Shown here: one piece after another, positions 32,604 to 42,701 of the stretch
Position numbering within the stretch: the first letter of the stretch is position 1
How the letters are laid out: every line of letters begins with the position of its first letter
Source: Lepidodermella squamata
Lineage: Eukaryota > Gastrotricha
Reading direction: 5' to 3'
Assembly (NCBI GenBank): GCA_047495785.1
Contig: JBLDXI010000032.1
Span: 4,278,001-4,342,000, forward strand
DNA length: 64,000 nt
Notes under the pieces: model-generated
What the model was told of the DNA's origin: nothing
Seen by the model: the letters and a program-made list of their open reading frames with translations, nothing else
The model's database searches: none
Made by a program: the position numbers and the translations under genes

Positions 32604-33367
32604 AATGTGTTATCTGGTATAATGTATACATGGTGGGTGAATGATTGAGGGTTTTTTATTTCAGATGGCATCAACCATTGATAAACGCCACATCATCGAT
32701 GATGAGTCATAGGCTAAAGGCTAAAACAAGGCGGCTTCAGCCAGGAAGAGATATACCTAATGTTTGGAAACCCATTTGTCATAGCGCTTAAAGCAGCAGT
32801 GCGTATATAATGCGATCGGTTACAAGATCTTATTTGACTCGGCATATGGCGCAATGCTATACATATGCTGGCTGAGAAAAAAAACGAAACACTAAGAAAA
32901 AAAACCAGGTGAAAAAATACGGGCAAATAACCCGATGGAACCGACGCAAATTGAATGTGTAAGCAATGATGAATCGCGCATGGTATGAGTAGTATATGGT
33001 ATTATCAAAGGGCAGTCGCTACCACCATATTATCGCAGCAAGCTCAAAAGAATCTTACCTACAGAGAAGCGGTGCATTTCAACTCTCTGCCCCCTGAGGC
33101 GTAGAATGTACAACCTGTTCAGCCTGTCATTTTTTTCTCCAGTAAATAAAATGTAAAACGGATTATGAAACCGAACTGAAATGGACTTTTACACTTGCGG
33201 ACTAGACACTTGTGAAATATACCTTTCCCTCCTATTATCATTACTCCAGCTTCCTTACTGGATTTACTCTCGTTAAATAGAATAAATTAAAAGTAATAAT
33301 CGTTATACTACCGTTTTTTACTAGAATAATCTGATCTTAAGTTTTTAACATCTTCTTGCGAAAAGCA
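32604..33367. other. Intergenic region inside duplication copy 2
   Basis: About 760 bp upstream of array member 10. It matches 28176-28640 except for the extra 270 bp at about 33010-33285, in which I recognise no gene or element. Confidence 0.5.
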
Positions 33368-33897
33368 ATGAGCGGAAAATTTCTTATCCCAGTAGCATGT
33401 GTTGCGATAATCAGTGTCGCAGCAGCCCTCGAATGTTTCAACGGCGCCAAGTACGTCAATTTCGTGGATTCAACCGGCAATCAAATGTCGGCTTCAACGG
33501 CCATGAATACCGAGAAAAATTGCGTTCAATGTGGCGTACGTCTTCATATCTCGCGCTGTATACTTATTATTTAAATGTTCGATCACACTAGATATCAAAA
33601 TTTGTTACTGAAAAGAGCGGTTGGTATTTAGTCTCTCAATGTATTAAGCCCGACGGTCCCAGCGGTTGTGCTGCTACTTCGTCGTCGATGACCACCGATT
33701 ACAACACAACCAAGTACATTGACAAAGCATCCGCCACTTCGTGCATCTGTTGCACTGACAAATGTAACACCGAAGATGCTGCTTGCCTTAGCGGCAAGGT
33801 GGGCAGTGGCAGCAAAAGCGGGGCTGCTGCCTTCAGCGGCTTCAACTTGTTCTGGATAACTGTTGTCAGCAGCTTTGCAGCTGTCTTTGCACAGTAA
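33368..33897 (+). CDS. Ten-cysteine GPI-anchored protein, array member 10
   Basis: 157-aa protein from exons 33368-33535 and 33592-33897; duplicate of array member 9 with intact frame, signal peptide, ten cysteines (CFNGAKYVNFVDSTGNQMSAS, NCVQCG, GWYLVSQCI, GC, CICCTDKCN, AAC) and GPI-type end (FNLFWITVVSSFAAVF). Differences from member 9 are mostly substitutions plus a two-residue longer spacer, and the frame is maintained, so both copies are probably functional. Confidence 0.88.
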
Positions 33898-34342
33898 AGC
33901 ATCTTAGATATGATTCGCCAAAAAATCTTGATCTTCAATTAACGTTTTACTTCGAATTGCTTGAAAAATGGGTTCGGGCTGCTTTATATATTCCGAGTGA
34001 AATTATATTATTTTATTAAAGAACATGTATTTTAAGGTGGATTCTTTGAGGACAAAAGAATTTACAAATTTTGGGATATTTCTCATTTTTCTCATCAGAA
34101 CGAAATCATCCATTTTGTGCGAGAAAAGCCAATAGTCAGGCGAAGCGTGGCATGTTTCCACCGGATAATTTGTCAATAAGAGCACTAAGCGGGTGCTTTG
34201 ATTTTAATTAAGCATGCGAAAGCAGCTTGTGTGAATCGAAAAATGCGCGCTTGTTATTCGGTGCACAACAAGGTGGCCTATGTACTTGCATTCGTGCCAA
34301 TAGCCACTTGTTCTTGCACTTCAAAAAGAAGTGGAGTAAATT
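33898..34342. other. Intergenic spacer
   Basis: About 445 bp; the first 230 bp are the end of duplication copy 2. Nothing else supported. Confidence 0.4.
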
Positions 34343-35774
34343 ATGAAAGCTGATAGTCTGCGGAACGTTCTCTACATCGGCCTGATAGCTGAACAAATCG
34401 GGAAATCAGCATCTATCGAATGCTACAGCGGCGCTGCGTACCACAACTTCGTGGACTCGACATCAGGACAAATACTAAATTCCTATACTCCGAAGCTACC
34501 TGAGCAAGATTGCATCCAATGCTCGGTAATAAAGTCATCACATGTTCTGAATTAGTTTACATATTATTGATCACTGCAAATCACTTAGGTGAGTCACTTT
34601 TTATCCAGTCAGAGCGGAAACTACTCTGTCTACTCGTGTATTAAAACTGGGCCGGAAAAATGTTCGGCAACTCATTACTCGATGAGTAATGATTACAAGA
34701 CTCCACTAGCTATGGACAAAGCTTTTATTTCGAGTTGCAGTTGTTGTTCAGACTTGTGCAACTCGGAATCTTTAGTCTGCGACTCGGTTGATATCGCAAA
34801 CATGGCAAACATTTCGGTTGCTGATCCGTCCAAATCGTTGGTTTGCTACGTTGGAGCGATTTACCGCAACTTCACAGACCCATATGGGACGAAATTGAAC
34901 TCCGTAACAACGCCCATATTACAAGGTGGATGCTCGCAATGTGGCGTGAGTTTGAAATTTCACTTTTTTCTAGTTTTGATTTCCCTATATTTTCAAGTTT
35001 GCTAACGTGATGACGAGTCGTAACGGCTACTACACAACTTACAGCTGTATAAAGGATACTACCAGCTGTGCGAATTCGCGTTATGCCTCGACCGGTCAAT
35101 ACAATACGACAACAGACGCAGATGAACAAATCGTCACCACTTCGATTTGCTGCTCATCCGGGTGCAACTACAACGCTGAAGAACAAGGCTTACAGGGAGG
35201 GAAAGTTGCAGATGATACCCAATCACACAATCTTGAATGCTACAGCGGGGCGTCCTACCACGATTTCATGGACCAAAACGGAAATCTGATCAATGTTACA
35301 TTTCCGGAGACAACAATCGGAGGCTGTATTCAATGCAATGTAAATCAGTCGAATCCTCGATTTTTTTCAGCTAAATTTTGTTATTTAAAGGCAGTGAAAG
35401 TTACTACAGCAAAAAGCGGGAGCTATCGTATGTATTCCTGTGTTAAGGAGGGCGCCTTCTCATGTCAAGCCACTGATTACTCGACAACTCAAGACTACAA
35501 GACTCCGGCAGGCATCGATCACATGACAGCAACTAACTGCATTTGCTGCTCGTCGAAATGCAATTTCGGTGGCGGGAAATGCGGATTTTCGGAACTTGGC
35601 TCTCAGCCAACTACAACAGGTGGATATTATTCGCCAGCCATGTTGACAACTCTGACGATTTCCGGCTCATCCAACATGAACTCGCCACCTCGAAACAACG
35701 CCGTCGTTCGAACCCACCTCAACTTTGTTCTTGCGATCAATTTCCTCTTTTGTGTTTATCGAATCGTGTTGTGA
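34343..35774 (+). CDS. Three-domain ten-cysteine-family surface protein, array member 11
   Basis: 421-aa protein from exons 34343-34525, 34589-34945, 34998-35339, 35391-35774. Signal peptide, three complete domains starting ECYSGAAYHNF, VCYVGAIYRNF and ECYSGASYHDF and ending CSCCSDLCN, ICCSSGCN and CICCSSKCN, then a spacer and GPI-type end. All three domains are split at the family phase-0 site, making the clearest example of exons that hold half of one domain and half of the next. The third intron (35340-35390, 51 bp) has no in-frame stop and could be read through. Confidence 0.85.
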
Positions 35775-35959
35775 GCCACCTTGCACCGTTCATAATAGAG
35801 GTGCTATGATGTCTATACATATTTCATGTCAGTGCCTAGAGAGTAAATAATGGCAAGGGTGGAAAATCGATGACTACGATGTTTTCGTGGTTCGCTCTTA
35901 AACTCCTTATCATTCCGCAGGTACAGTGATCAAGCAGGCTTCGTCATCAACTTTCCGCC

Positions 35960-36271
35960 ATGGAGTTTTACCACGATTTTGTGAAAGAGTTGCGGAATGA
36001 TCCAGTTAGGCAAAAGCAATGCATTTTAGCTACCCTTTGTGCTATCGCACTCTTGATTGTTGTTATCCTTGCGATCGGCCTCGGAATTTCGCTTAGCCGG
36101 GAGCAATCGAACGATGAAGTTGGATCGAATTATGAAGACGAGGCTCTTGCGGTTCGAGACGATGATTACACCTTATCTGCGCAGGCAAAATCCAACAGGA
36201 CCAACGATCGCCATGAGAAAGAACGTTTGGGAGCTTTCAGGTCTCTGCTATGGGCTAATGATTCCACATGA
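35960..36271 (+). CDS. Small single-pass membrane protein, unknown
   Basis: Single-exon 103-aa frame starting at an ATG in good context (gccatgg). A charged N-terminus of about 20 residues precedes one strong membrane segment (about residues 22-47, ILATLCAIALLIVVILAIGL) and an acidic then basic tail without cysteines. It is unrelated to the surrounding array. No family recognised. That it is real rests on the clean membrane segment, start context and an AATAAA about 35 bp after the stop. Confidence 0.55.
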   Translation: MEFYHDFVKELRNDPVRQKQCILATLCAIALLIVVILAIGLGISLSREQSNDEVGSNYEDEALAVRDDDYTLSAQAKSNRTNDRHEKERLGAFRSLLWANDST

Positions 36272-36513
36272 AATCTGAATTCTTCAGCGCTAATTTTTAT
36301 GGAAGACAATAAAATTGGTCTGGCTCCGAGTTCCTTTTATTTTGTGATAGAGTGACACATCATCACACTGACACCTTGAAAAAAGCACGAATCGATAACG
36401 ATCAATGACGCCAATCCAGCGATCTATTGAATTTAGTTTCCTGGCGACAATTTCTTTCTCTTGCATTAAACGTTGTCTTCCTTTGATAACAAATATAATA
36501 TCATTTGAGGGCA

Positions 36514-37021
36514 ATGCTTTGGTATCCCTTGGAATGTCTATTTTTGCTTAGCTTCACCATCGCTTCTGATGCAATAGATTGCTACTCCGGGACATACTAC
36601 CGAAATTACGTCGACACGACCGGCAATAAATGGAATACATCAACGGCTCTGATTACACTGAACAATTGCGCCCAATGCAAGGTGATTAATTTTAAGCTCT
36701 CATCGAAATACTTTGCGACAAGGCCCTTTTCAGATAATAAATGTTCTGACGACGAAAAATGGCGGCTATTCGAGCTACGGCTGCGATAAAAACGTCGTGT
36801 GCAGAGCTGGCGAAGATACTATAAACGCCAACTACGGCACCACGGGAGATACAGCAGCTACAACAACGTGCAACTGCTGCACGTCTTTGTGCAACAGTGC
36901 CGATCGGAAATGTGGCAGCACCGGGGAAACTGACAAGAGTCATGGCAACCGAGCCGTGCAACCAATAGCGAGCTTCATCGTGGCTATGCTGTTTTTGAAT
37001 CGCTATGTTTCATTGTTGTAA
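36514..37021 (+). CDS. Ten-cysteine GPI-anchored protein, array member 12
   Basis: 151-aa protein from exons 36514-36681 and 36734-37021. Signal peptide, one complete domain (DCYSGTYYRNYVDTTGNKW, NCAQCK, GGYSSYGCD, VC, CNCCTSLCN, RKC) and GPI-type end. Start taken at the first ATG of the frame. AATAAA overlaps the stop region, so the 3' UTR is very short. Confidence 0.87.
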
Positions 37022-37278
37022 TAAAAAAGCAAATTGAAGCCGCATCAATGTATCGAATTTTATCGATATCGCAATCGAGGGTGAATAAACAATACAGGAA
37101 TTTATCGCACTGCTCTGAGCCTTATGCAATTTGCTCTGAACCCTCCGGAAATCATTAAATTAAAACAGCGCCGCAGATCGCACTATTAAGAGAATTCACC
37201 GAGTATACATACTCTCATAGGCTCACTCCAGCGCCTGAATTGCATGTATAATATCGGTGCATCTCACGGCTGAAAATC

Positions 37279-37912
37279 ATGAGCTTCGAATTAATAGCTG
37301 TCACGTTGCTACACATATCTGCTGTCACACTTGGCCTTGACTGCTACATTGGCGGGTCGTACAACAATTTCGTCGATTCGGCCGGCAATAAAATGAGCAT
37401 GTCGATGCCGATTGGCAACCAATCTAACTGCTATGGCTGTGCGGTTGGTTACAATTTCTCCCATTTACACCCATTTTTCTCCTAATATTTCTGGGTTAAA
37501 GGTTTCGAAGTTTTCTTCGTTGAAATCAGGAAGTTACACTGCGATGGTGTGTGTTACAAGCAGCGATTCTAACTGCACAGCTATGGCTGTAACTCAGTCC
37601 CAAGATTACAATGCAACTTTGTGGATGGATAAGGCCCAGATTGCGAATTGTGCGTGTTGCACATCCATGTGTAACACTGAAGCGTCATGCAGTTTGCCTT
37701 CCACGGACTCGAGTAGTGCTACTAACTCTACCTCAGGGTCAACGTCTGCAGTAACTACCAAGGCTGTAACGACTGCGGCACCGCCCAAAGCATTGGCAGC
37801 CGAGACGACAACGGCGAAAAGTGGCACAACATTAACCCCAACGAAATCGGGCGTGATTTCATTGGCCAGTTTTTATTGCTTCTGGCTGGCAACGTTTTAT
37901 TACCTGTTGTAG
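37279..37912 (+). CDS. Ten-cysteine GPI-anchored protein with long Ser/Thr stalk, array member 13
   Basis: 191-aa protein from exons 37279-37443 and 37502-37912. Signal peptide, one domain (DCYIGGSYNNFVDSAGNKMSMS, NCYGCA, GSYTAMVCV, NC, CACCTSMCN, SC), then about 65 residues rich in Ser, Thr and Ala (likely O-glycosylated) and a hydrophobic GPI-type end. Its second half resembles members 14 and 15 (KSGSY...TQDYN/TTLWMDKA), which follow downstream, so these three are close relatives. Confidence 0.87.
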
Positions 37913-38485
37913 AGCTCTTCATCAGAAAAAAGACGAAAACAATTATTTATGAATCAATAGCCTGTGCCAAATTTTTTTCAAAAACTAATTTTTCGTATTA
38001 ATTTAGTGAATTAATTTCGTCTGTTTCGGTGAACATGCTAGGTGTCAAGTAAAACGTCTTTGCCTTCAATCAAGCCAACACTGTGTTATACGTGTTTTTT
38101 TTACCTAAATTTAAACTCTTAACCCCACGACGTCAGAATTTTCGTTTTGGAAGATGTGCAGTGCACGTCGGTAATAACGAGCCATACTTCTGGCTTCTCC
38201 CATGGTATTCACCCTTGCTATAGCTAAACTTTGCTTATAACGAACTTTGGTCGAACTTCCGAAAAGATTGGAGTCACAATTTTCAAAAATTTCAAATTGA
38301 AATTCCCTGACTGATTTCAGTTTCCCATCGCAGCTGTTAGCTTTCTATCTGTATAAGGTATTATGGTGATTGCTTGGTCATGTCGTTATATTTTTTGGCT
38401 AGAACGAAATGTCGCTATATTTCAGTTATAACAACACGGCCGAAAGTCAAGGATTTTTTCGTAGTTAATTTATTGTTTCGCCAAC
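37913..38485. other. Intergenic region up to the inverted-repeat element
   Basis: About 570 bp, AT-rich, nothing supported. Confidence 0.4.
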
Positions 38486-38487
38486 TA

Positions 38488-39679
38488 TACCGTAACGCGT
38501 CCTAACTTTGGACAAAACACCTTTTTTAATTTTAAAAAATTCGGTTTTCGTCTAAAAAAATGGAAAAAAATAGCCAAACCTCCGCCCAAGGAATCTGCGT
38601 GGACAGGTGAAGTTTGGAAAATTTAGAAGCTCACCTTGATTTTAAAAAAATAGGTAAAGAAACCTCTAAATTTGGACACTCGTTCCCAAATTTGGACACC
38701 TCATTTGCATATGCTAATTCGACCTTACACACATTTTATTCATTGTTGCGCAATTTTTCTCCTGTTTTTAAAGGCGACTTTTGTAGCCACTTGACACTAA
38801 AATATTGCTACCGATAGGATTCACTCATCGTCAGATTTAATGCAGATGTACGCAATACCAATTATACACCAGGCTTTTAATACCGTTAATGAACGATGAA
38901 TCTTCTCAAAACTATGATAAACCAGGTGAAAATGTCTCTGAAGCACCGAGTCTCACTTAGAAAGTAGACGGAGGGACTCATTCAAACCTCAACCCATGGT
39001 TTAACCTCAAACTCAGTTTCTTTATCGCCGAACTATTGATATTATTTACCGAAATTGAACTGTCATTAGTCCCATGGTACCTGCTGTTCACCTGTTTAAT
39101 TAAAGATTGGGCGCCTTCGGATTTGTATTCGGATTCATTATTATTCTCTATGCTCTCTAGCCAAAATCATGAAAGCACAGCCTAGGCCGGGAGTCATTAA
39201 GCTAATTCCAAGGTTTCATAAATGCGTTGCCATTCTTTTCAAAAACTGACAAAAAGCATACATTTCGTTTGCATATGCGTAGAGATAAAAATATCATTAA
39301 AAGTGTCCAAATTTAGAGGCTAAATTCAAAGTCACCTGTATCAAAATTGGCTTGTCCTTCTGCCGATATTTTTTTACAGAATTTAGTTTAGGTAAATCCC
39401 TATGCGCAAACAAAATTTCAGCCCTAACCGTTCACAGGTGAGCATTTGGCAAGGGGGGTCCCAAAACTCCTTTCTGAGTGATCGAGCTTCGGCGATTTTT
39501 CGCAAATCGATATGAATTATGAAAGTATTAGCAAATTTGGTACCGTTGGAAAGCCCATGAAGGGAGCTATTTTTCAGTGAAAGTTTTTAATTTTTATCAG
39601 TTATGTACAAATTGATATTTGGGTCTAAAGCTCAAAGTGTCCAAATTTGGGGTGTCCAAATTTAGGGCGCGTTACGGTA
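38488..39679. mobile_element. Non-autonomous inverted-repeat DNA element flanked by TA
   Basis: The ends TACCGTAACGCGTCCTAA and the complement of GGGCGCGTTACGGTA match as terminal inverted repeats (about 27 of 30 bases), each flanked by TA (38486-38487, 39680-39681), as after Tc1/mariner-type insertion. Inside, the motif AAATTTGGACAC occurs several times: one orientation near 38505, 38670 and 38690, the opposite near 39302, 39637 and 39653, and imperfect inverted similarity reaches inward for about 190 bp. No transposase is encoded; the largest frame (38614-38817) resembles nothing. A MITE-like element of about 1.2 kb. Confidence 0.8.
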
Positions 39680-39681
39680 TA

Positions 39682-40136
39682 GCGACATGGCCAAGAAAGC
39701 ATATTATGGTAGTGCCCACTAGTTTTCATCGTTTATAATGTCCTATTCGCTCGAAACTGGTAGGGGCGATGTTTGCTTACAAGTATATGAAGATCCAATT
39801 TATCATGCTTTAGTGCATTTGTCATCGCATTGCAGTATGTATCACTTGTTTTTTGTTGCACTCAAAAATCCATTTGCACATGCAGGTTTCGTTTTTTCGA
39901 CTTCCTAATTCGCAACAACTTCACGTCGTTATGAAGGTAAAAAATGCAGATACCAATTTTGACAGCTGAAAAGCAGTCATGCTAAAAGCAGGTAGCTGGT
40001 ATCCGATGAATTTGACACGCATATAGCGAACTATGGCTACCGCTGATCGATAAACAACCTATTACTTGTTGCATTAATGCGAACAAAGCCACGCCTCGTG
40101 CATGAGAAGCCTGCTCTTCACTCATTCTGCTCGAAA
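39682..40136. other. Intergenic region
   Basis: About 450 bp between the inverted-repeat element and array member 14; presumed promoter, no distinct signal seen. Confidence 0.4.
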
Positions 40137-41107
40137 ATGAACTCTGCCACAGTTCTGATTTTGGTAGCTTTGGCTGAATTTGGGCGTGCTCTCGACTGCT
40201 ACGAAGGCTACACTTATTTTAATTTTAAAGATCTTAATGGCAACGCTGTTCCGGATTGGAATGTCTCCACAACGAAATCAGGATGTGTCCAATGCATGGT
40301 AATAACATTCGAAAATGTTTACAAAAATTTGATGGACTCTTGGTAATGTTAGTACATTAATACAACAACGCTGAAATCGGGAGGTTACGTTTCGTTTGGT
40401 TGTATCGGTTCAGATTCAGCAACAACATGCTCCCCGGGCAGTGGTATTTCTACGACGCCTTACGGCTCAAGCGACACGGCCACTCTTGCATCATGCACGT
40501 GTTGCTCCGCCAAGTGCAACACCAACTGCGTGGCAGCAACTGGAACAGGTAGTTCGGGTTCCTCAGGTACTTCGACAGGTGGACTGCAATGCAATGTCGC
40601 ATATAATTACGCTAATTTTGTCGATGCAAATGGCAACAAACTGACCTCATCAATTGCCTCCACAACACAGTCCAATTGCAGCGCCTGTACCGTATGACCT
40701 ATGATCAGCGCATTTGATCATTTTTCAACATAAAATTGTTTCAGGTCAGCAAATTCGATTCCGTCAAGTCAGGTAGTTACGTAGCTCTAACTTGCACATC
40801 CGGTTCTGGCTCACAAAGCTGCCAGTCTATGCAAATGACCATGACTCAGGACTACATCACTACACTTGGAACGGATAAAACCACGACAGCCAGCTGTTCG
40901 TGTTGCTCGTCCCTTTGCAACACGGAATCGTCATGTTACGGCACTACTAGCAGTACTAGTACTAGCACGAGTACCCTAAAAGTTCTCTCATCCACGGCTG
41001 GAGCTACTAACGCGAAGTCAACTAAAAATTCTGCTGGCTCGCATGGTTCCATCATGAGACAAGTCTATTTTATGGCTGCCTTCACAATCATGCTACTGCT
41101 TGCCTAA
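40137..41107 (+). CDS. Two-domain ten-cysteine-family GPI protein, array member 14
   Basis: 287-aa protein from exons 40137-40298, 40353-40691, 40745-41107. The ATG at 40137 gives a proper signal peptide; an ATG 60 bp upstream in frame would hide it. Domain 1 (DCYEGYTYFNFKDLNGN, GCVQCM, GGYVSFGCI, TC, CTCCSAKCN, NC) and domain 2 (QCNVAYNYANFVDANGNK, NCSACT, GSYVALTCT, SC, CSCCSSLCN, SC) are both complete with family introns, followed by a Ser/Thr stalk and GPI-type end. Tandem duplicate of member 15. Confidence 0.88.
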
Positions 41108-41680
41108 ATTCAACTGTTTATACCTTCTAAATCTAAGTAGTATTTTCACCTTTAGAGATACATTTTGTGATGATGAAATGGATGCTCAAATCACATATCC
41201 AACATGATGAGCGTCGCTTTTTCCCGGTTAATCTTTTGACTTATTCACCACTGAAACAAGCACCTAAACGTTTTCATGAGAGCGCTTAGCTCACATCTCG
41301 CTAAAAATTAAAATTGCAATGGATTTCTGCAACAAGATAACACAAGATTCCGCGAACACTGATGAAATAAAGCCAATTCATTGTCGTGAAAACATTTTCC
41401 GACCAATCGAAATTCCAACCAACAAAGGTCTACATGAGATGACATAACAAAACTGTGAGTAAGCATGCGCGGCTACTTGGTCAACTAGCTTTCTGAAGCC
41501 TCGGAAATTTTCATTTCCGTGGGTGCAAACTCGCTTTTGTTTGAGGGGGCAGACTGATGGCATTCAATAACTCAGGGGCTGCGCAATAAAAGAGCGATCA
41601 ATGCAACATATTTGTTTCAAAGGCAAACATAGGTGATCTTCGGATGCGAAAGCAAGTTTCCACGCATTCTGTCGAAAAAT
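41108..41680. other. Intergenic region
   Basis: About 570 bp between the duplicate members 14 and 15; no supported feature. Confidence 0.4.
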
Positions 41681-42625
41681 ATGAAATCTGTCGCCTTGCT
41701 ACTTTTGCTAGGATTAACAGACCTAGCTTTTGCCATTGACTGCCTCGAGGGCTATGCATATTTCAACTTCAAAGATGAAAATAGTACCGCTATTCCGAAT
41801 TCGAATATTTCGTATACCAGAAGTGGATGTGTTCAATGCATGGTATGTCTTAACAATCAGAACAATTTAATTGTGATAGTCTATTTTATAGTACACGAAC
41901 ATGACAACGCTGAAATCTGGAAGTTTCGTAAATTTTGGCTGCATGAATGACTCGGCGACATCATGTTCGCTGGCAAAAAGCGTATCATCGTCGACTTATG
42001 CATCAACTGATGCAGCCATCGTTGCAACTTGCACTTGCTGCTCCGATAATTGCAACGCCAATTGCGTTATACCCAATGGATTCACCTTTTCATCTGCCGT
42101 CTCTTCGTCCTCATTGCAATGCAATGTCGCCGGCAACTACGTCAACTACGTGGCCACAAATGGTGAACAATTGACTCATTCTATGCCGCCAACCATACAA
42201 CCCAACTGCACAGCTTGCGGCGTGAGTTAGCATTCAACAATATTGAACATTTTCTACCTAAATTCAATCTTTGATAGTTCGGCACTTTCGATTCTGCGAA
42301 ATCTGGCAGTTTTCAAGTGCAAACTTGTGTCACCGACCCATCACCGCAGGGCTGTCAGCCTGTGCAACTGACCATGACTCAGGACTACAACACGACGCTC
42401 GGCACGGATAAAGCAACATCGGCTAACTGCGTGTGTTGCTCGTCTCTTTGCAACGCGGATTCATCATGCTCCGGCTCTGTGAACACCGTCGCACCGGCAG
42501 CCTCAGGCGGCGGAATGGAATCACAGCAAACAACTTCTAAACCTAAAAACTCAGCAAGCTCCAGGTTCCCGATTTCTTTTTCAGCTGATTTGGTGGCTAT
42601 TTTCAGCATTTTTCTGTTATTTTGA
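41681..42625 (+). CDS. Two-domain ten-cysteine-family GPI protein, array member 15
   Basis: 279-aa protein from exons 41681-41842, 41892-42221, 42278-42625. Same plan as member 14: signal peptide, domain 1 (DCLEGYAYFNFKDENSTA, GCVQCM, CTCCSDNCN, NC), domain 2 (QCNVAGNYVNYVATNGEQ, NCTACG, CVCCSSLCN, SC), Ser/Gly/Thr stalk, GPI-type end. In domain 1 the usual CY is CL. Both share the unusual acceptor context tag|TAC for exon 2. It is the last gene of the array and converges on the minus-strand receptor gene, with only 76 bp between stops. Confidence 0.88.
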
Positions 42626-42701
42626 ATTTAATAGAGAAAAACAAACACTTGTTGTTGTAACCATGTTGTAATATCTACGTTTCAATAAAGTCTAGATGTT
42701 A

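Larger units (their letters stand above)
32445..34131. repeat. Segmental duplication, copy 2
   Basis: Same-orientation copy of 27667-29427. It contains a broken fragment of array member 8 (32445-32603), the intergenic DNA and array member 10. An extra stretch of about 270 bp at roughly 33010-33285 is absent from copy 1. Confidence 0.85.

Noticed and set aside
38614-38817. Open frame in the inverted-repeat element
   Set aside because: 67 codons without transposase motifs; probably chance.
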